Shown here piece after piece: positions 38,014 to 46,566 of a stretch of 64,000 bases of DNA. Each line of letters starts with the position of its first letter. Within the stretch, counting starts at the first letter, position 1. The DNA is taken from NCBI RefSeq assembly GCF_007845645.1, contig NZ_VCQV01000001.1:224399-288398 (forward strand), read 5' to 3'. The notes under the pieces were generated by a model. That model worked only from the letters and a program-made list of their open reading frames with translations. It ran no database searches and had not been told where the DNA came from. The position numbers and the translations under genes were made by a program. Origin of the DNA: Leekyejoonella antrihumi (GTDB taxonomy: Bacteria > Actinomycetota > Actinomycetes > Actinomycetales > Dermatophilaceae).

Positions 38014-38708
38014 GAGTTCGCCGTCCTTGATGTGCACAACACGTGCCGCCTCGGCGGCCACCTCGGGCTCGTGGGGGATGATGAGTACCGTTCGCCCCTG
38101 TTCATGAAGGTCACGGAACAGATTGAGCACTTCCTGGGTCGCGACCGAGTCGAGGTTGCCGGTGGGTTCATCCGCAAGGATGAGGTCCGGATCGGTCACG
38201 AGCGCGCGGGCGACGGAGACTCGCTGCTGCTGCCCGCCGGACATCTCCAGCGGTCGATGCTCCAGTCGGTCGCCCAGACCGACTCGTTCCAGGGCCGCTT
38301 CGGCCATCTGCCGGCGTTCCCCCGGGGGATGCCGGCAGAGATCAGGGGCAGCTCGACATTGCGCCATGCACTGAGCGAGGCCAGCAGGTTGAACTGTTGG
38401 AAGACAAAAACCGATCTTTGCGTTGCGAACGTTCGCGAGGGCGGCCTCGTCCATGCCCGAGACGTCCACCCCGCCGAGCTCATACGAGCCTTCGGTTGGG
38501 AAATCCAGGCAGCCCAGAATGTGCATCAAGGTCGACTTGCCCGAACCCGAGGGCCTCATGATCGCAAGGAACTCTCCCTCCGGGACGATCAGGTTGATAC
38601 CGCGCAGTGCGGCGACCTCCACCTCGCCGAGGTGGAGGTCTTGGTCACGTCATGTAACACCAGCAACGGCTGGCGGTCGGCGTCAATCGCCAGGTGTATG
38701 AGGCTCAT
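38014..38708 (-). pseudogene. MacB-like ABC ATPase, frameshifted
   Basis: Begins MSLIHLAIDADRQPLLVLHDVTKT, with its ATG overlapping the upstream adaptor stop. A one-base loss then shifts the frame at the expected Tyr-His-Leu-Gly. The frame resumes with EVEVAALRGINLIVPEGEFLAIM. The P-loop reads RPSGSGKST where GPSGSGKST is normal. The Q-loop region [17 protein letters not shown] is readable only in a second frame between about 38330 and 38420. The rest ([27 protein letters not shown]) is intact. The H-loop is IPHEPE instead of ITHEPE. The FtsX-type permease gene is absent. Several independent lesions indicate a dead gene. Confidence 0.78.
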
Positions 38709-39360
38709 TCGCCGCTGCCCCTTGAGCCGGAGAAGCCGGACCCACCGAATCCGGAGCCGCCGAATCCCGACAGGCCCGAGCTGCTGCGGCCACTCCCGGA
38801 GCTGCTACTCGTTCTGGAGCCGATGGGGTTTCGGCTGGCAACAGCGACAGTCTCGCCGGCCTGGACACCAGAATTGATCTGGGTCCGGCTTCTCAGCAGC
38901 GGATGCCTGGCTCGTGCCCGCTGCCGAGGTCTCGCTGTCCTCCGCCGAGGTCAGGGTGTCCTGAGCAGCCGTGACACTTGCCTGCAACGAGGTCGGGTCG
39001 AGCGCCGCGACGTCCTGTCCCGCGCTCACCTTGTCCCCGACACCCACCGACAACGAACTGATGGTGCCGCCGCTCGCGAAGGTCAGATCCGCCTCATGCG
39101 CGGGAACGAACGTCCCCGTCGTGCTCAGGTCTGGGACACGGTCCCGAGCGTCACCGGTTGGTTCGTCGACGTAGCCGCTGCCGTCGTCTGCGCCGGGTCA
39201 CGGTGCTCGTGCCACCCCACGCCCCGCCTGCGGCAGCGACGAGCACCACCGTTGCACCTGCGGCGGCAGATCGTCGACCGTGCCGATTTCGAGTCCCAGC
39301 CATCCTGGTTGCTCTCGCCTTCTGGACCAGGTCACCTCGAAACGGTGACGACTTCTAGAA
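38705..39360 (-). pseudogene. MacA/HlyD-type adaptor with internal deletion and frameshifts
   Basis: Remnant of a second adaptor upstream of the ATPase. An N-terminal segment (QPVTLGTVSQT) runs into a stop where the family continues with a LSTTG-like sequence. The first lipoyl half and helix start (SVGVGDKVSAGQDVAALDP to TAAQDTLTSAEDS) are readable in another frame. The centre is missing. The C-terminal INSGVQAGETVAVASRN and the Gly-rich tail FGGSGFSGSRGSGE follow in a third frame. The lost part is roughly what the 36788-38013 remnant retains. Boundaries are approximate. Confidence 0.65.
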
Positions 39361-39539
39361 CCTAGGAGTGCGACCTGGCATGGGTCTTTCGGCAACCTGT
39401 GGCGAGGTTATGGACCACCTGAAAGCCACCTGAGGCGGGCATTCACCCGCTGATCGGCCACCGGTTGCCGCGATGCCGCCTCACACGCGGCCCCCCGGTG
39501 ATAAGCAGTACTAGAGCCACCCCACTCCAGGAGGTCACC

Positions 39540-41051
39540 ATGTCCACCTCAGCCGCCGTGCGCAGCAGCACCGTCGATGACATCGCCCGCCGCGCCGCGC
39601 AGTCCTTCCGGGACCGGGTCGCGGTCCGATTCCAGGACCGGACCTGGACGTATGCCGAACTGGACCATGCCGTGGATGCCGTCGCCGCGCACCTGCGGAC
39701 CCTCGGACTGGATGCCGGCGCCCGCATCGCCGCCTACGGCAGGAACTCCGACGCCTACCTGATCGCCTTCCTGGCCTGCTCTCGAGCCGGGTTCGTCCAT
39801 GTGCCCATCAACTACAACCTGGTGGCCCGTGAGCTGAACTACCTGATCGAGCAGTCCGGCTCGACGGCTGTGCTGGTGGATCCGGCCCTGCGCCCGCAGC
39901 TGGAAGCGCTGGACCGACACCCTGGGACCGCCATCGCGCTGCGGGACGAGATCGGCTCCATCGCCGAGATCGCCCACGCCGCAGACGCGGAGACGCCGCA
40001 CGTCAAGGTCGACCCGGGGGACGGCGATGTCGTCCAGCTGCTGTATACCTCTGGGACCACCTCGCTACCCAAGGGCGCGATCATCACTCACCGCGCGCTG
40101 ATTCACGAGTACGTCAGCTGTCTACAGGCCCTCGAGCTGACCGGTGCGGACGCGCCCCTACACGTGATGCCTCTCTATCACTCGGCACAGATGCACGTGC
40201 TGCTCGTGCCGGCGCTCATGGTCGGCGCCGAAAACACCATTGTGGAGACGCCGGAGCCGGGCGACATCCTGCGCCGCCTCCGCGAGGACGGTCACCGGGC
40301 GTTCTTCGCCGCACCCACCCTATGGGTTGCGCTTGCGAACCATCCGGACTTCGAGCAGGGGCTGGGCGGCCTGCGGAAGGCCTACTACGGCGCCTCGATC
40401 ATGCCGGTACCGGTGCTCAAGCGGCTGCAGGAGATGGCGCCCGAGCTCGGCTTCTACAACCTCTTCGGACAGTCCGAGATCTCACCACTGGCCACCGTGC
40501 TGAAGCCGGCGGAGCATGCGGACCGCCCCGACAGCGCCGGCCGCCCGGCCCTCTTTGTCGAGGCACGGGTCGTCGACGGGGAGGGCAACGACGTGTCGAC
40601 CGGGGAGCTCGGCGAGATCGTCTACCGCTCGCCGCAGCTGTGCGAGGGTTACTGGGACAAGCCGCAGGAGACCCAGGCCGCCTTCAACGGTGGCTGGTTC
40701 CACTCCGGGGACCTGGTGCGGATGGACGAGCAGGGCTACATCTTCGTGGTCGATCGCATCAAGGACGTCATCAACACCGGCGGCGTCCTCGTGGCGTCGC
40801 GGGACGTCGAGGACGCGCTCTACACCCACCCCCAGGTCGCGGAGGTCGCCGTCGTCGGGCTGGCGGACGACAAGTGGATCGAGGCCATCACGGCGTACGT
40901 CGTGCCCAAAGGCCAGGTCAGCGCCCAGGAGCTGATTGAGCACACCCGGGGCCAGATCGCTTCCTACAAGGTGCCCAAGAGGGTCATCTTCGTCAACGAA
41001 CTGCCGCGCAATGCCTCCGGCAAGATCCTCAAACGTGAGCTGCGAAGCTGA
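39540..41051 (+). CDS. Long-chain fatty acyl-CoA synthetase-like AMP ligase
   Basis: 503 residues of the ANL superfamily. The AMP-binding P-loop is LLYTSGTTSLPKGAIITHRAL near residue 165. Later motifs are YNLFGQSEISPL (A5), GWFHSGDLVRMDEQGYIFVVDRIKDVINTGG (A7-A8), and NASGKILKRELRS with the catalytic Lys (A10). It activates a carboxylic acid as the adenylate and then the CoA thioester, probably a fatty acid. AGGAGG is placed eight bases before the ATG. The nearest same-strand gene downstream is a small membrane protein 110 bases away. Confidence 0.93.
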   Translation: MSTSAAVRSSTVDDIARRAAQSFRDRVAVRFQDRTWTYAELDHAVDAVAAHLRTLGLDAGARIAAYGRNSDAYLIAFLACSRAGFVHVPINYNLVARELNYLIEQSGSTAVLVDPALRPQLEALDRHPGTAIALRDEIGSIAEIAHAADAETPHVKVDPGDGDVVQLLYTSGTTSLPKGAIITHRALIHEYVSCLQALELTGADAPLHVMPLYHSAQMHVLLVPALMVGAENTIVETPEPGDILRRLREDGHRAFFAAPTLWVALANHPDFEQGLGGLRKAYYGASIMPVPVLKRLQEMAPELGFYNLFGQSEISPLATVLKPAEHADRPDSAGRPALFVEARVVDGEGNDVSTGELGEIVYRSPQLCEGYWDKPQETQAAFNGGWFHSGDLVRMDEQGYIFVVDRIKDVINTGGVLVASRDVEDALYTHPQVAEVAVVGLADDKWIEAITAYVVPKGQVSAQELIEHTRGQIASYKVPKRVIFVNELPRNASGKILKRELRS

Positions 41052-41161
41052 CCACCCAGTGTTTCCCAAGAATCCACATCGACCTGTCAGAATGAGCGGC
41101 GACGATGGTGGTTGGTGCGCATTTCGCGCACTACATCGGAGCGAGGAAGGCGGTGGACTCG

Positions 41162-41455
41162 ATGGGCCTGATCAGCATCCGGCCGGCTGCGCTGCGCACG
41201 CAGCAGGCCGACAGCGCCGTGCTGTCCGTGGGGTCGGCCATCGCCGCCACCTGCATCGTGGTTGCCTTCATCGGGGTTCCTGCGCTGGTTGTGCTCGGCA
41301 TCGTTGCGCTGATCGTGGCGCCGAGTGCCGCGATCATGCACCCCGCCTGGGTCGCGCTCGCGGTGCTGGCGATCTGCTGGACCCTTGCGCTCGCGGTCGG
41401 CGTGGTGCTCACGATCATCGGTCGGCGCAGCGCCGCCGCCGATCGCCGCAGCTGA
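41162..41455 (+). CDS. Small two-to-three-helix membrane protein
   Basis: About 97 residues. Unrecognised. It has hydrophobic segments at roughly 17-50 (VLSVGSAIAATCIVVAFIGVPALVV continuing to IVALIVA) and 60-85 (WVALAVLAICWTLALAVGVVLTI), with an arginine-rich cytoplasmic tail RRSAAADRRS. The ATG at 41162 is favoured by GAGGAAGG upstream. A longer start at 41105 is possible. It is convergent with copA, with 12 bases between stops. Confidence 0.65.
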   Translation: MGLISIRPAALRTQQADSAVLSVGSAIAATCIVVAFIGVPALVVLGIVALIVAPSAAIMHPAWVALAVLAICWTLALAVGVVLTIIGRRSAAADRRS

Positions 41456-41467
41456 CCTTTCGGCGGG

Positions 41468-43717
41468 CTATCTGCTCGTGGAGAACTGCCGCAGTCGCAG
41501 CGAGTTCGTGACCACCAGCACCGAGGACGCCGCCATCGCGAAACCAGCGAACATCGGGTCCAGCAGGCCGGCCATTGCCAGCGGGATGCCGGCAACGTTG
41601 TAGGCGAACGCCCAGGCCAGGTTGCCCTTGATCACCCCGAGCGTGCGACGGGACAGGCGGATCGCGTCGACCACTCCGCGCAGGTCGTCGCGCATGAGCG
41701 TGAGGTCGCCGGCCTCGATCGCCACATCCGTGCCGGTGCCCATCGCAATGCCCAGGTCGGCCTGGGCGAGAGCGGCGGCGTCGTTGACACCGTCGCCGAC
41801 CATCGCGACGACCTTGCCCTCGGCCTGCAGCCGCTGCACGACCTGCGCCTTGCCCGCGGGCAGGACACCCGCGATCACCTCGTCGATGCCGACCTGGTCG
41901 GCCACCGCGCGTGCCGCGCGCTCGTGGTCACCGGTCAGCAGCACCGGAGTGAGCCCGAGCGCCCGGAGCCGGTCGACGGCCGCGCGGGAGCTGGGCTTGA
42001 CGGTGTCCGCGACCGCGACGAGGCCACGGGCCACGCCGTCCCACCCGACGGCGACGACGGTCTGCCCGGTGACCTGCATACGGTCGAACTGCTGCTGCAG
42101 GTCATCCGGCAGCTTGATCGACCACTGCTCGAGCAGCCTCGGACGCCCGGCGACGGCTGCGCGACCGTCGACCACACCAGTGACACCGAATCCGTCCACG
42201 CTCGCGAAGGACTCGACAGTCGACAGGCCGGCCTGCGCGGCGGCACGGGCGGCGATCGCGCGGGCGATCGGATGGGTCGAGGCATCTTCGACGGCGCCGG
42301 CCACGGCCAGCACCTCGTCGGCGTCCGCCCCCTCGGCCGCGACCACGTGCTGCACGCTCATTCGGCCGGTGGTGACCGTGCCGGTCTTGTCGAGCACGAC
42401 CGTGTCGACGGTGCGGGTCTGCTCCAGCACCTCGGGCCCCTTGATGAGGATGCCGAGCTGCGCACCGCGACCACTGCCGACCAGCAGCGCGGTGGGGGTG
42501 GCGAGCCCGAGCGCACACGGGCAGGCGATGACCAGCACGGCCACCGCAGCGGTGAACGCTCGCAGCACCGATCCGTCGAGCATCAGCCAACCGATGAACG
42601 TCACCGCGGCCAGCCCGAGCACCACCGGCACGAATACTGCCGCCACCCGGTCGGCGAGCCGCTGCACGGAGGCCTTCCCGGACTGGGCATCCGACACCAG
42701 CCGACCGATCTGAGCCAGCGCGGTGTCTGCGCCCACGCGAGTGGCGCGCACGACCAGTCGCCCGCCGGTGTTCACGGTGCCGCCGATCACCTCGCCGCCC
42801 GGTTGCACCTCGCGGGGCACCGGCTCGCCGGTCATCATGGACGTGTCGAGCGCCGACGAACCGTCCTCGACCACACCATCGGTTGCGATCTTCTCGCCGG
42901 GGCGCACCAGGAACCGGTCACCGACCCTCAGGTCGTCGACCGGGATCCGCTCCTCGACGCCACTGCGCAGCACCGCGACGTCCTTCGCGCCCAGCTCGAG
43001 CAGCGCACGCAGGGCCGCGCCGGCCGATCGCTTGGACCGCGCCTCGAGGTAGCGCCCGGTCAGCAGGAACGCGGTGACGCCGGCTGCCGCCTCCAGGTAG
43101 ATGACGGACGCCCCGTCGACCGCGCCGACGGTCAAGGAGAAGTGGCTGCGCATGCCGGGATCGCCCGCGCTGCCGAAGAAGAGTGCCCATAGCGACCACG
43201 CGTAGGCCGCGAGCGTCCCTATCGAGACCAGCGTGTCCATCGTCGATGCCCCGTGTCGCAGGTTGCTCCAGGCGGCCCGGTGGAAGGGCAGGCCGCCCCA
43301 GACGACCGCGGGCGAGGCCAGCACGAGCGCCAGCCACTGCCAGTTGTCGAACTGGATGGCCGGCACCATCGACAGCACGATCACCGGCAGCGCGAGCGCC
43401 CACGTCACGGTCAGTCGGGTGCGCAGCCGGGCCGCCTCGTCGGGCGCCGCAGGCGCCTCGTCTACGGCACCGTTGGCGGGCGGCGCGGGCAGGCTGGCGT
43501 GGTATCCCGCCGCCTCCACGGTTTGCAGCAACTGATCGATCGTCACCGGCTCGGCATACCGGACCCTGGCGTGCTCGGTCGCGAAGTTGACGCTGGCCTC
43601 GACTCCATCGAGCCGACCCAGCTTCTTCTCGATCCGCGCCGCGCAGGATGCGCATGTCATCCCGCTGATCGCAAGATCGAGCTCGGCGGGTGCCTGTGGT
43701 GCTGACTGGGTCGTCAT
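41468..43717 (-). CDS. copA: Copper-translocating P1B-type ATPase (CopA)
   Basis: 749 residues. An N-terminal HMA domain carries GMTCASCAARIEKK. About eight membrane helices include the transport motif ACPCALGLATP near residue 400. P-domain DKTGTVTTGR near residue 440, HP motif STHPIARAI, hinge MVGDGVNDAAALAQADLGIAMG. The phosphatase motif is TGEP rather than TGES, as in many CopA. It exports Cu(I) from the cytoplasm. Start at ATG 43717 (MTTQSAPQ). The only other in-frame ATG is 69 codons upstream, beyond the operator. No copZ or csoR adjoins. Confidence 0.95.
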   Translation of the reverse strand: MTTQSAPQAPAELDLAISGMTCASCAARIEKKLGRLDGVEASVNFATEHARVRYAEPVTIDQLLQTVEAAGYHASLPAPPANGAVDEAPAAPDEAARLRTRLTVTWALALPVIVLSMVPAIQFDNWQWLALVLASPAVVWGGLPFHRAAWSNLRHGASTMDTLVSIGTLAAYAWSLWALFFGSAGDPGMRSHFSLTVGAVDGASVIYLEAAAGVTAFLLTGRYLEARSKRSAGAALRALLELGAKDVAVLRSGVEERIPVDDLRVGDRFLVRPGEKIATDGVVEDGSSALDTSMMTGEPVPREVQPGGEVIGGTVNTGGRLVVRATRVGADTALAQIGRLVSDAQSGKASVQRLADRVAAVFVPVVLGLAAVTFIGWLMLDGSVLRAFTAAVAVLVIACPCALGLATPTALLVGSGRGAQLGILIKGPEVLEQTRTVDTVVLDKTGTVTTGRMSVQHVVAAEGADADEVLAVAGAVEDASTHPIARAIAARAAAQAGLSTVESFASVDGFGVTGVVDGRAAVAGRPRLLEQWSIKLPDDLQQQFDRMQVTGQTVVAVGWDGVARGLVAVADTVKPSSRAAVDRLRALGLTPVLLTGDHERAARAVADQVGIDEVIAGVLPAGKAQVVQRLQAEGKVVAMVGDGVNDAAALAQADLGIAMGTGTDVAIEAGDLTLMRDDLRGVVDAIRLSRRTLGVIKGNLAWAFAYNVAGIPLAMAGLLDPMFAGFAMAASSVLVVTNSLRLRQFSTSR

Positions 43718-43730
43718 GACGCTCACAACG

Positions 43731-43747
43731 ATACCCCCTATGGGTAT
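43731..43747. promoter_or_regulatory. CsoR-like operator in the copA promoter
   Basis: ATACCC, five bases, GGGTAT: the palindrome type bound by copper-sensing CsoR repressors. It is 14 bases upstream of the copA start. A TATACC-like -10 overlaps its end on the minus strand. Confidence 0.65.
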
Positions 43748-43808
43748 ATTCCAAGCCGGCGCCGTCCGACGAGTGAGCTGCGAGCCGACGGCCTCCCGAT
43801 AGGTGGTC

Positions 43809-44651
43809 TCAGCGCGCCCAGACGGCGACCGTGGCGTCGTCACACGGCTTGCGCCAGCATCGCACCGACTCCTCGCGATGCACGGTCTCGACCTGCCGGG
43901 TGCGCGCCAGCCAGTGGTCTGCACTCTCGCGCAGGTAGGCCGTGACGAGCGCCTCCGGTGTCAGCTCGTCGAAGATCTCGGCCAGGCGCATCGCGCCGTC
44001 GGACGCGAGGACGACACCAGCCACCTCGTCGACGGGGGTGCTGCCGGTCAGTGCATGATCCGCCGCTTCCGGTCGGTGGCCGGCACACCAGAACCCGTCT
44101 GCGTCCGGGCGCGGAGGGTTCCGGATGGCCAGGTCATAGGCCCGCCATGCCTCGAGCATGTCTGGGTCGTCCTGGTCTTGCCGGGGATCCAGTCGGCTAC
44201 GCACGTCGCGCAGCTGGGCACCGAGAGGGTGACGGACCTTCGCCAGCCGGTCGTCGGTGATCACCCGCGCACCGTCTGGCCCGACCAGGCCGAGCGAGGA
44301 GTCGGCGAGCACGAGATGCTGCAGCTCACCGCCTACGCGCCGGACCGCGACGACGGTCGCACTCGGTGAGCCCGCGTCGAGGTCGCAGGTGCCCGAGTGC
44401 ATACCGGCAACGTCCGCGATGGTTTGCGCCAGTGCGTCCGGCATGGTCGCCGCAGGATCTTGCAGGTGGCCCAGGTAGCGGTCCACCGCGAGGTGGGAGA
44501 ACCAGTCGACCGAGTGACTGCAACCTGCCCGCGTGGCCGCGGGCATCCCGGCGCCGTCCATCAGCACGATCGCGTCGCCCCGACACCCGGCGGCATCCTC
44601 GTTGGGTCGGGTGGCGGTGGCAGGGATGGTCGTGATGTCGGCCCGCAGCAT
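43809..44651 (-). CDS. PP2C-like serine/threonine phosphatase domain protein
   Basis: About 280 residues resembling bacterial PPM/PP2C phosphatases. The opening TTIPATATRPNEDAAGCRGDAIVLMDGAG supplies the NED and DGAG metal-binding motifs. A VAVRRVGGELQHLVLADSSLGLV strand pair and VAGVVLASDGAMRL (the SDG motif) follow. The final helices are non-catalytic. Metal-ligand Asp residues are present, so it may be active. No partner kinase gene adjoins. ATG 44651 is taken as start, with ATG 44669 six codons upstream equally possible. Confidence 0.7.
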   Translation of the reverse strand: MLRADITTIPATATRPNEDAAGCRGDAIVLMDGAGMPAATRAGCSHSVDWFSHLAVDRYLGHLQDPAATMPDALAQTIADVAGMHSGTCDLDAGSPSATVVAVRRVGGELQHLVLADSSLGLVGPDGARVITDDRLAKVRHPLGAQLRDVRSRLDPRQDQDDPDMLEAWRAYDLAIRNPPRPDADGFWCAGHRPEAADHALTGSTPVDEVAGVVLASDGAMRLAEIFDELTPEALVTAYLRESADHWLARTRQVETVHREESVRCWRKPCDDATVAVWAR

Positions 44652-44791
44652 GCGCCCAGTCCAGCACATGGCAACCGAAACTCCGGCACTCGCCAGTCGA
44701 GAGCCGCCAACCCGCCGGCCGAGAGCCGGCGAACGACGTGAGTCCGGTTGATCGAGTCCCGCGCCCTCCAACTCGACCGGCGTGGGGTGAG

Positions 44792-45382
44792 TCAGGAGGT
44801 ACGGGAGCCGGCCTTGTCGATGACCTTCCAGGTGGCCGGCAGCAGCAGCGCGACCACAACCGCCTTGATCGCGTCGCCTGCCAGGAAGGGGAACGCGCCG
44901 AGCTTGAGACCGGTCAGCAGGTCGACGTGCGCGAAGCCCATCAGCCACGGCACGCCCACGGCATACACGATGACGGCCCCGACGCAGCCCATGCCGATCG
45001 TGGCGCCCAACGACCGGTCGGCCCGACGCCGAGCGAGCATCCCGACCGTGAGCGCCGCCGGCAGGTAGCCGAGCACGTACCCGAACGAGGCGAAGGCCCA
45101 GCCGGTCGCGTGGTCGGCAAACACCGGGACTCCGACGAGGCCCAGCACCGCATAGAGCAGCACGCTGAGGCCGCCGCGGGCCGGCCCGAGAGCGGCGCCG
45201 TTCAACAGGACGGCGAAGGTGGCCAGGGACAGCGGCACCGGTGTGAACCACAGCGGAATCGCAAGCTGGGCGGCCACCGCGAGGAATGCCGTCCCGGACA
45301 GCACGAGCGCGGCATCGCGCACGCGGGTGCCAGGGAGAAGGTCGCCCAGCACCGGCGAAGCCGGCAGAGTTGCGGTGCTCAT
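44792..45382 (-). CDS. bioY: Biotin transporter BioY (ECF substrate-binding component)
   Basis: 196 residues with six helices. BioY signature LAIPLWFTPVPLSLATFAVLLNGAALGPARGGLSVLLYAVLGLVGVPVF and GYVLGYLPAALTVGML. It captures biotin alone or with a shared ECF energising module, and no bioM/bioN genes are present here. The ATG at 45382 follows AGGAGAG. Divergent from the TetR gene with a 110-base gap carrying two palindromes that overlap the likely bioY promoter. Confidence 0.93.
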   Translation of the reverse strand: MSTATLPASPVLGDLLPGTRVRDAALVLSGTAFLAVAAQLAIPLWFTPVPLSLATFAVLLNGAALGPARGGLSVLLYAVLGLVGVPVFADHATGWAFASFGYVLGYLPAALTVGMLARRRADRSLGATIGMGCVGAVIVYAVGVPWLMGFAHVDLLTGLKLGAFPFLAGDAIKAVVVALLLPATWKVIDKAGSRTS

Positions 45383-45420
45383 GGTGGTCTCTCCTACCTG
45401 CAGGTCGCCGCAGGACACTC

Positions 45421-45449
45421 CTGAACGGCGTTCATTGAACGTCGTTCAG
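45421..45449. promoter_or_regulatory. Double TGAACG-N-CGTTCA operator between bioY and tetR
   Basis: Two 13-base palindromes, TGAACGGCGTTCA (45422-45434) and TGAACGTCGTTCA (45436-45448), centres 14 bases apart, with outer C/G extending the symmetry. The half-sites match the TGAAC-N3-GTTCA type reported for BioQ, a TetR-family repressor of actinobacterial biotin genes. Located between the divergent starts. Confidence 0.75.
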
Positions 45450-45492
45450 GATAGGTTAGGCTGCACACGTCGTCAACCACGAAGACGGGGAC

Positions 45493-46074
45493 ATGGCTGG
45501 ACGAATCCTGCGCGCGGACATCCTGCGTGTCGCGATCGAGCTGCTGGATCGCGGCGGACTGCCCGCCCTGGTGATGCGCCGTATCGCCGCCGAGCTGGAC
45601 GTGCAGCAGAGCGCGCTCTACTGGCACTTCCGCAACAAGCAGGAGCTGCTGGCTGCGCTCGCCGACCAGATCATCGACGCCGTCGCCGCCCCCACCTCGA
45701 CGGGCTGGCCCAGCCGCCTCGAGGAGCTGTGCGGCAACCTGCGCGCCGAGCTCTTGGAGCACAAGGACGGCGCCGACCTGGTGGCGACGGCGTTCGCCTT
45801 TCGACTGGGAGCGGGCGAGGCCATTCGCAGGTTCGAGGGCGAGCTGGACCGGGCCGGGCTCTCGACGCAGGAAGCGCAGACCGCTGCCTCCGTGCTGCTG
45901 CACTACGTGCTGGGCTACACCACCAACGAGCAGCAGCACCGCCAGGCTGCGGACCTCGGCGCGCTCGACCCGCAGAGTATGCCGCACGACCGGACCCCGT
46001 TCGGGACGGAGGACTTCCTGCGTGGTGTGCGTCTGGTAGTGCGAGGCATCGGACCGGCCGCAGCGGACGGCTGA
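45493..46074 (+). CDS. TetR-family regulator, candidate biotin repressor
   Basis: 193 residues. The N-terminal HTH is ILRVAIELLDRGGLPALVMRRIAAELDVQQSALYWHFRNKQELLAALADQI. The C-terminal half resembles the TetR_C_1 type, ending in VLHYVLGYTTNEQQHRQA. It stands divergent to bioY with paired palindromes in the gap, so it probably represses bioY and itself. Whether it senses biotin directly or via biotinyl-AMP/BirA is not deducible. Confidence 0.88.
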   Translation: MAGRILRADILRVAIELLDRGGLPALVMRRIAAELDVQQSALYWHFRNKQELLAALADQIIDAVAAPTSTGWPSRLEELCGNLRAELLEHKDGADLVATAFAFRLGAGEAIRRFEGELDRAGLSTQEAQTAASVLLHYVLGYTTNEQQHRQAADLGALDPQSMPHDRTPFGTEDFLRGVRLVVRGIGPAAADG

Positions 46075-46098
46075 CCCGCCCGCCGGGGCTGCCGTTGG

Positions 46099-46455
46099 TC
46101 AGGCGACGACCTCCGGGTCGGTGTCGTCTTGATCCCGGTCATCCGAAGCGGCATCCTCGGACTCCCGCGCCTCGGCGGCGGCGTTCTCGGCGGCGAGCTC
46201 GGCTGCCTTGTCCTCCAGGTTGCCGATGGCTTCTTGCGACCGCTCCACCTCGGGCACCAGCGCGGCGCCCTCCCGGGTAAGCAGCTCATCGGTGTTCGAC
46301 CGGTTGATCAGTCGCACCTGCAGCTGCTTCTCCAGCTGGCGGACATGCAGCGAGACCGTCGAGCGCGAGTAGCTGAGCCGACGCGCGGCGCGCGACATAC
46401 CGCCGTGGCGCACGACGGCAAGGAAGCTGCGCAGCGGAGCCAGATTCGTAATCAT
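46099..46455 (-). CDS. Stand-alone LysR-type HTH protein with acidic tail
   Basis: 118 residues. The N-terminal 60 are a normal LysR DNA-binding domain: LAPLRSFLAVVRHGGMSRAARRLSYSRSTVSLHVRQLEKQLQVRLINR. The usual ~200-residue effector domain is absent. A predicted coiled coil (VERSQEAIGNLEDKAAELAAENAAAEARE) and a strongly acidic tail (DAASDDRDQDDTDPEVVA) follow. The stop is clean and I see no remnant of an effector domain downstream, since the convergent TetR gene ends 25 bases away. It is divergent from the thioesterase gene. Confidence 0.75.
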   Translation of the reverse strand: MITNLAPLRSFLAVVRHGGMSRAARRLSYSRSTVSLHVRQLEKQLQVRLINRSNTDELLTREGAALVPEVERSQEAIGNLEDKAAELAAENAAAEARESEDAASDDRDQDDTDPEVVA

Positions 46456-46566
46456 GCGGTCCCATCGATAAAGGTGGCCCGGGCATATGACCCGGGACAC
46501 AGGATATCTCGGGCGACGCCGCAATGCGCCCGGCAGGACTGTCTTGCGGGCCCGTACCCTCATCCG

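Noticed and set aside
43718..43924. Longer start for CopA (69 extra residues)
   Set aside because: It would place the operator inside the coding region, and the extra residues are not CopA-like.
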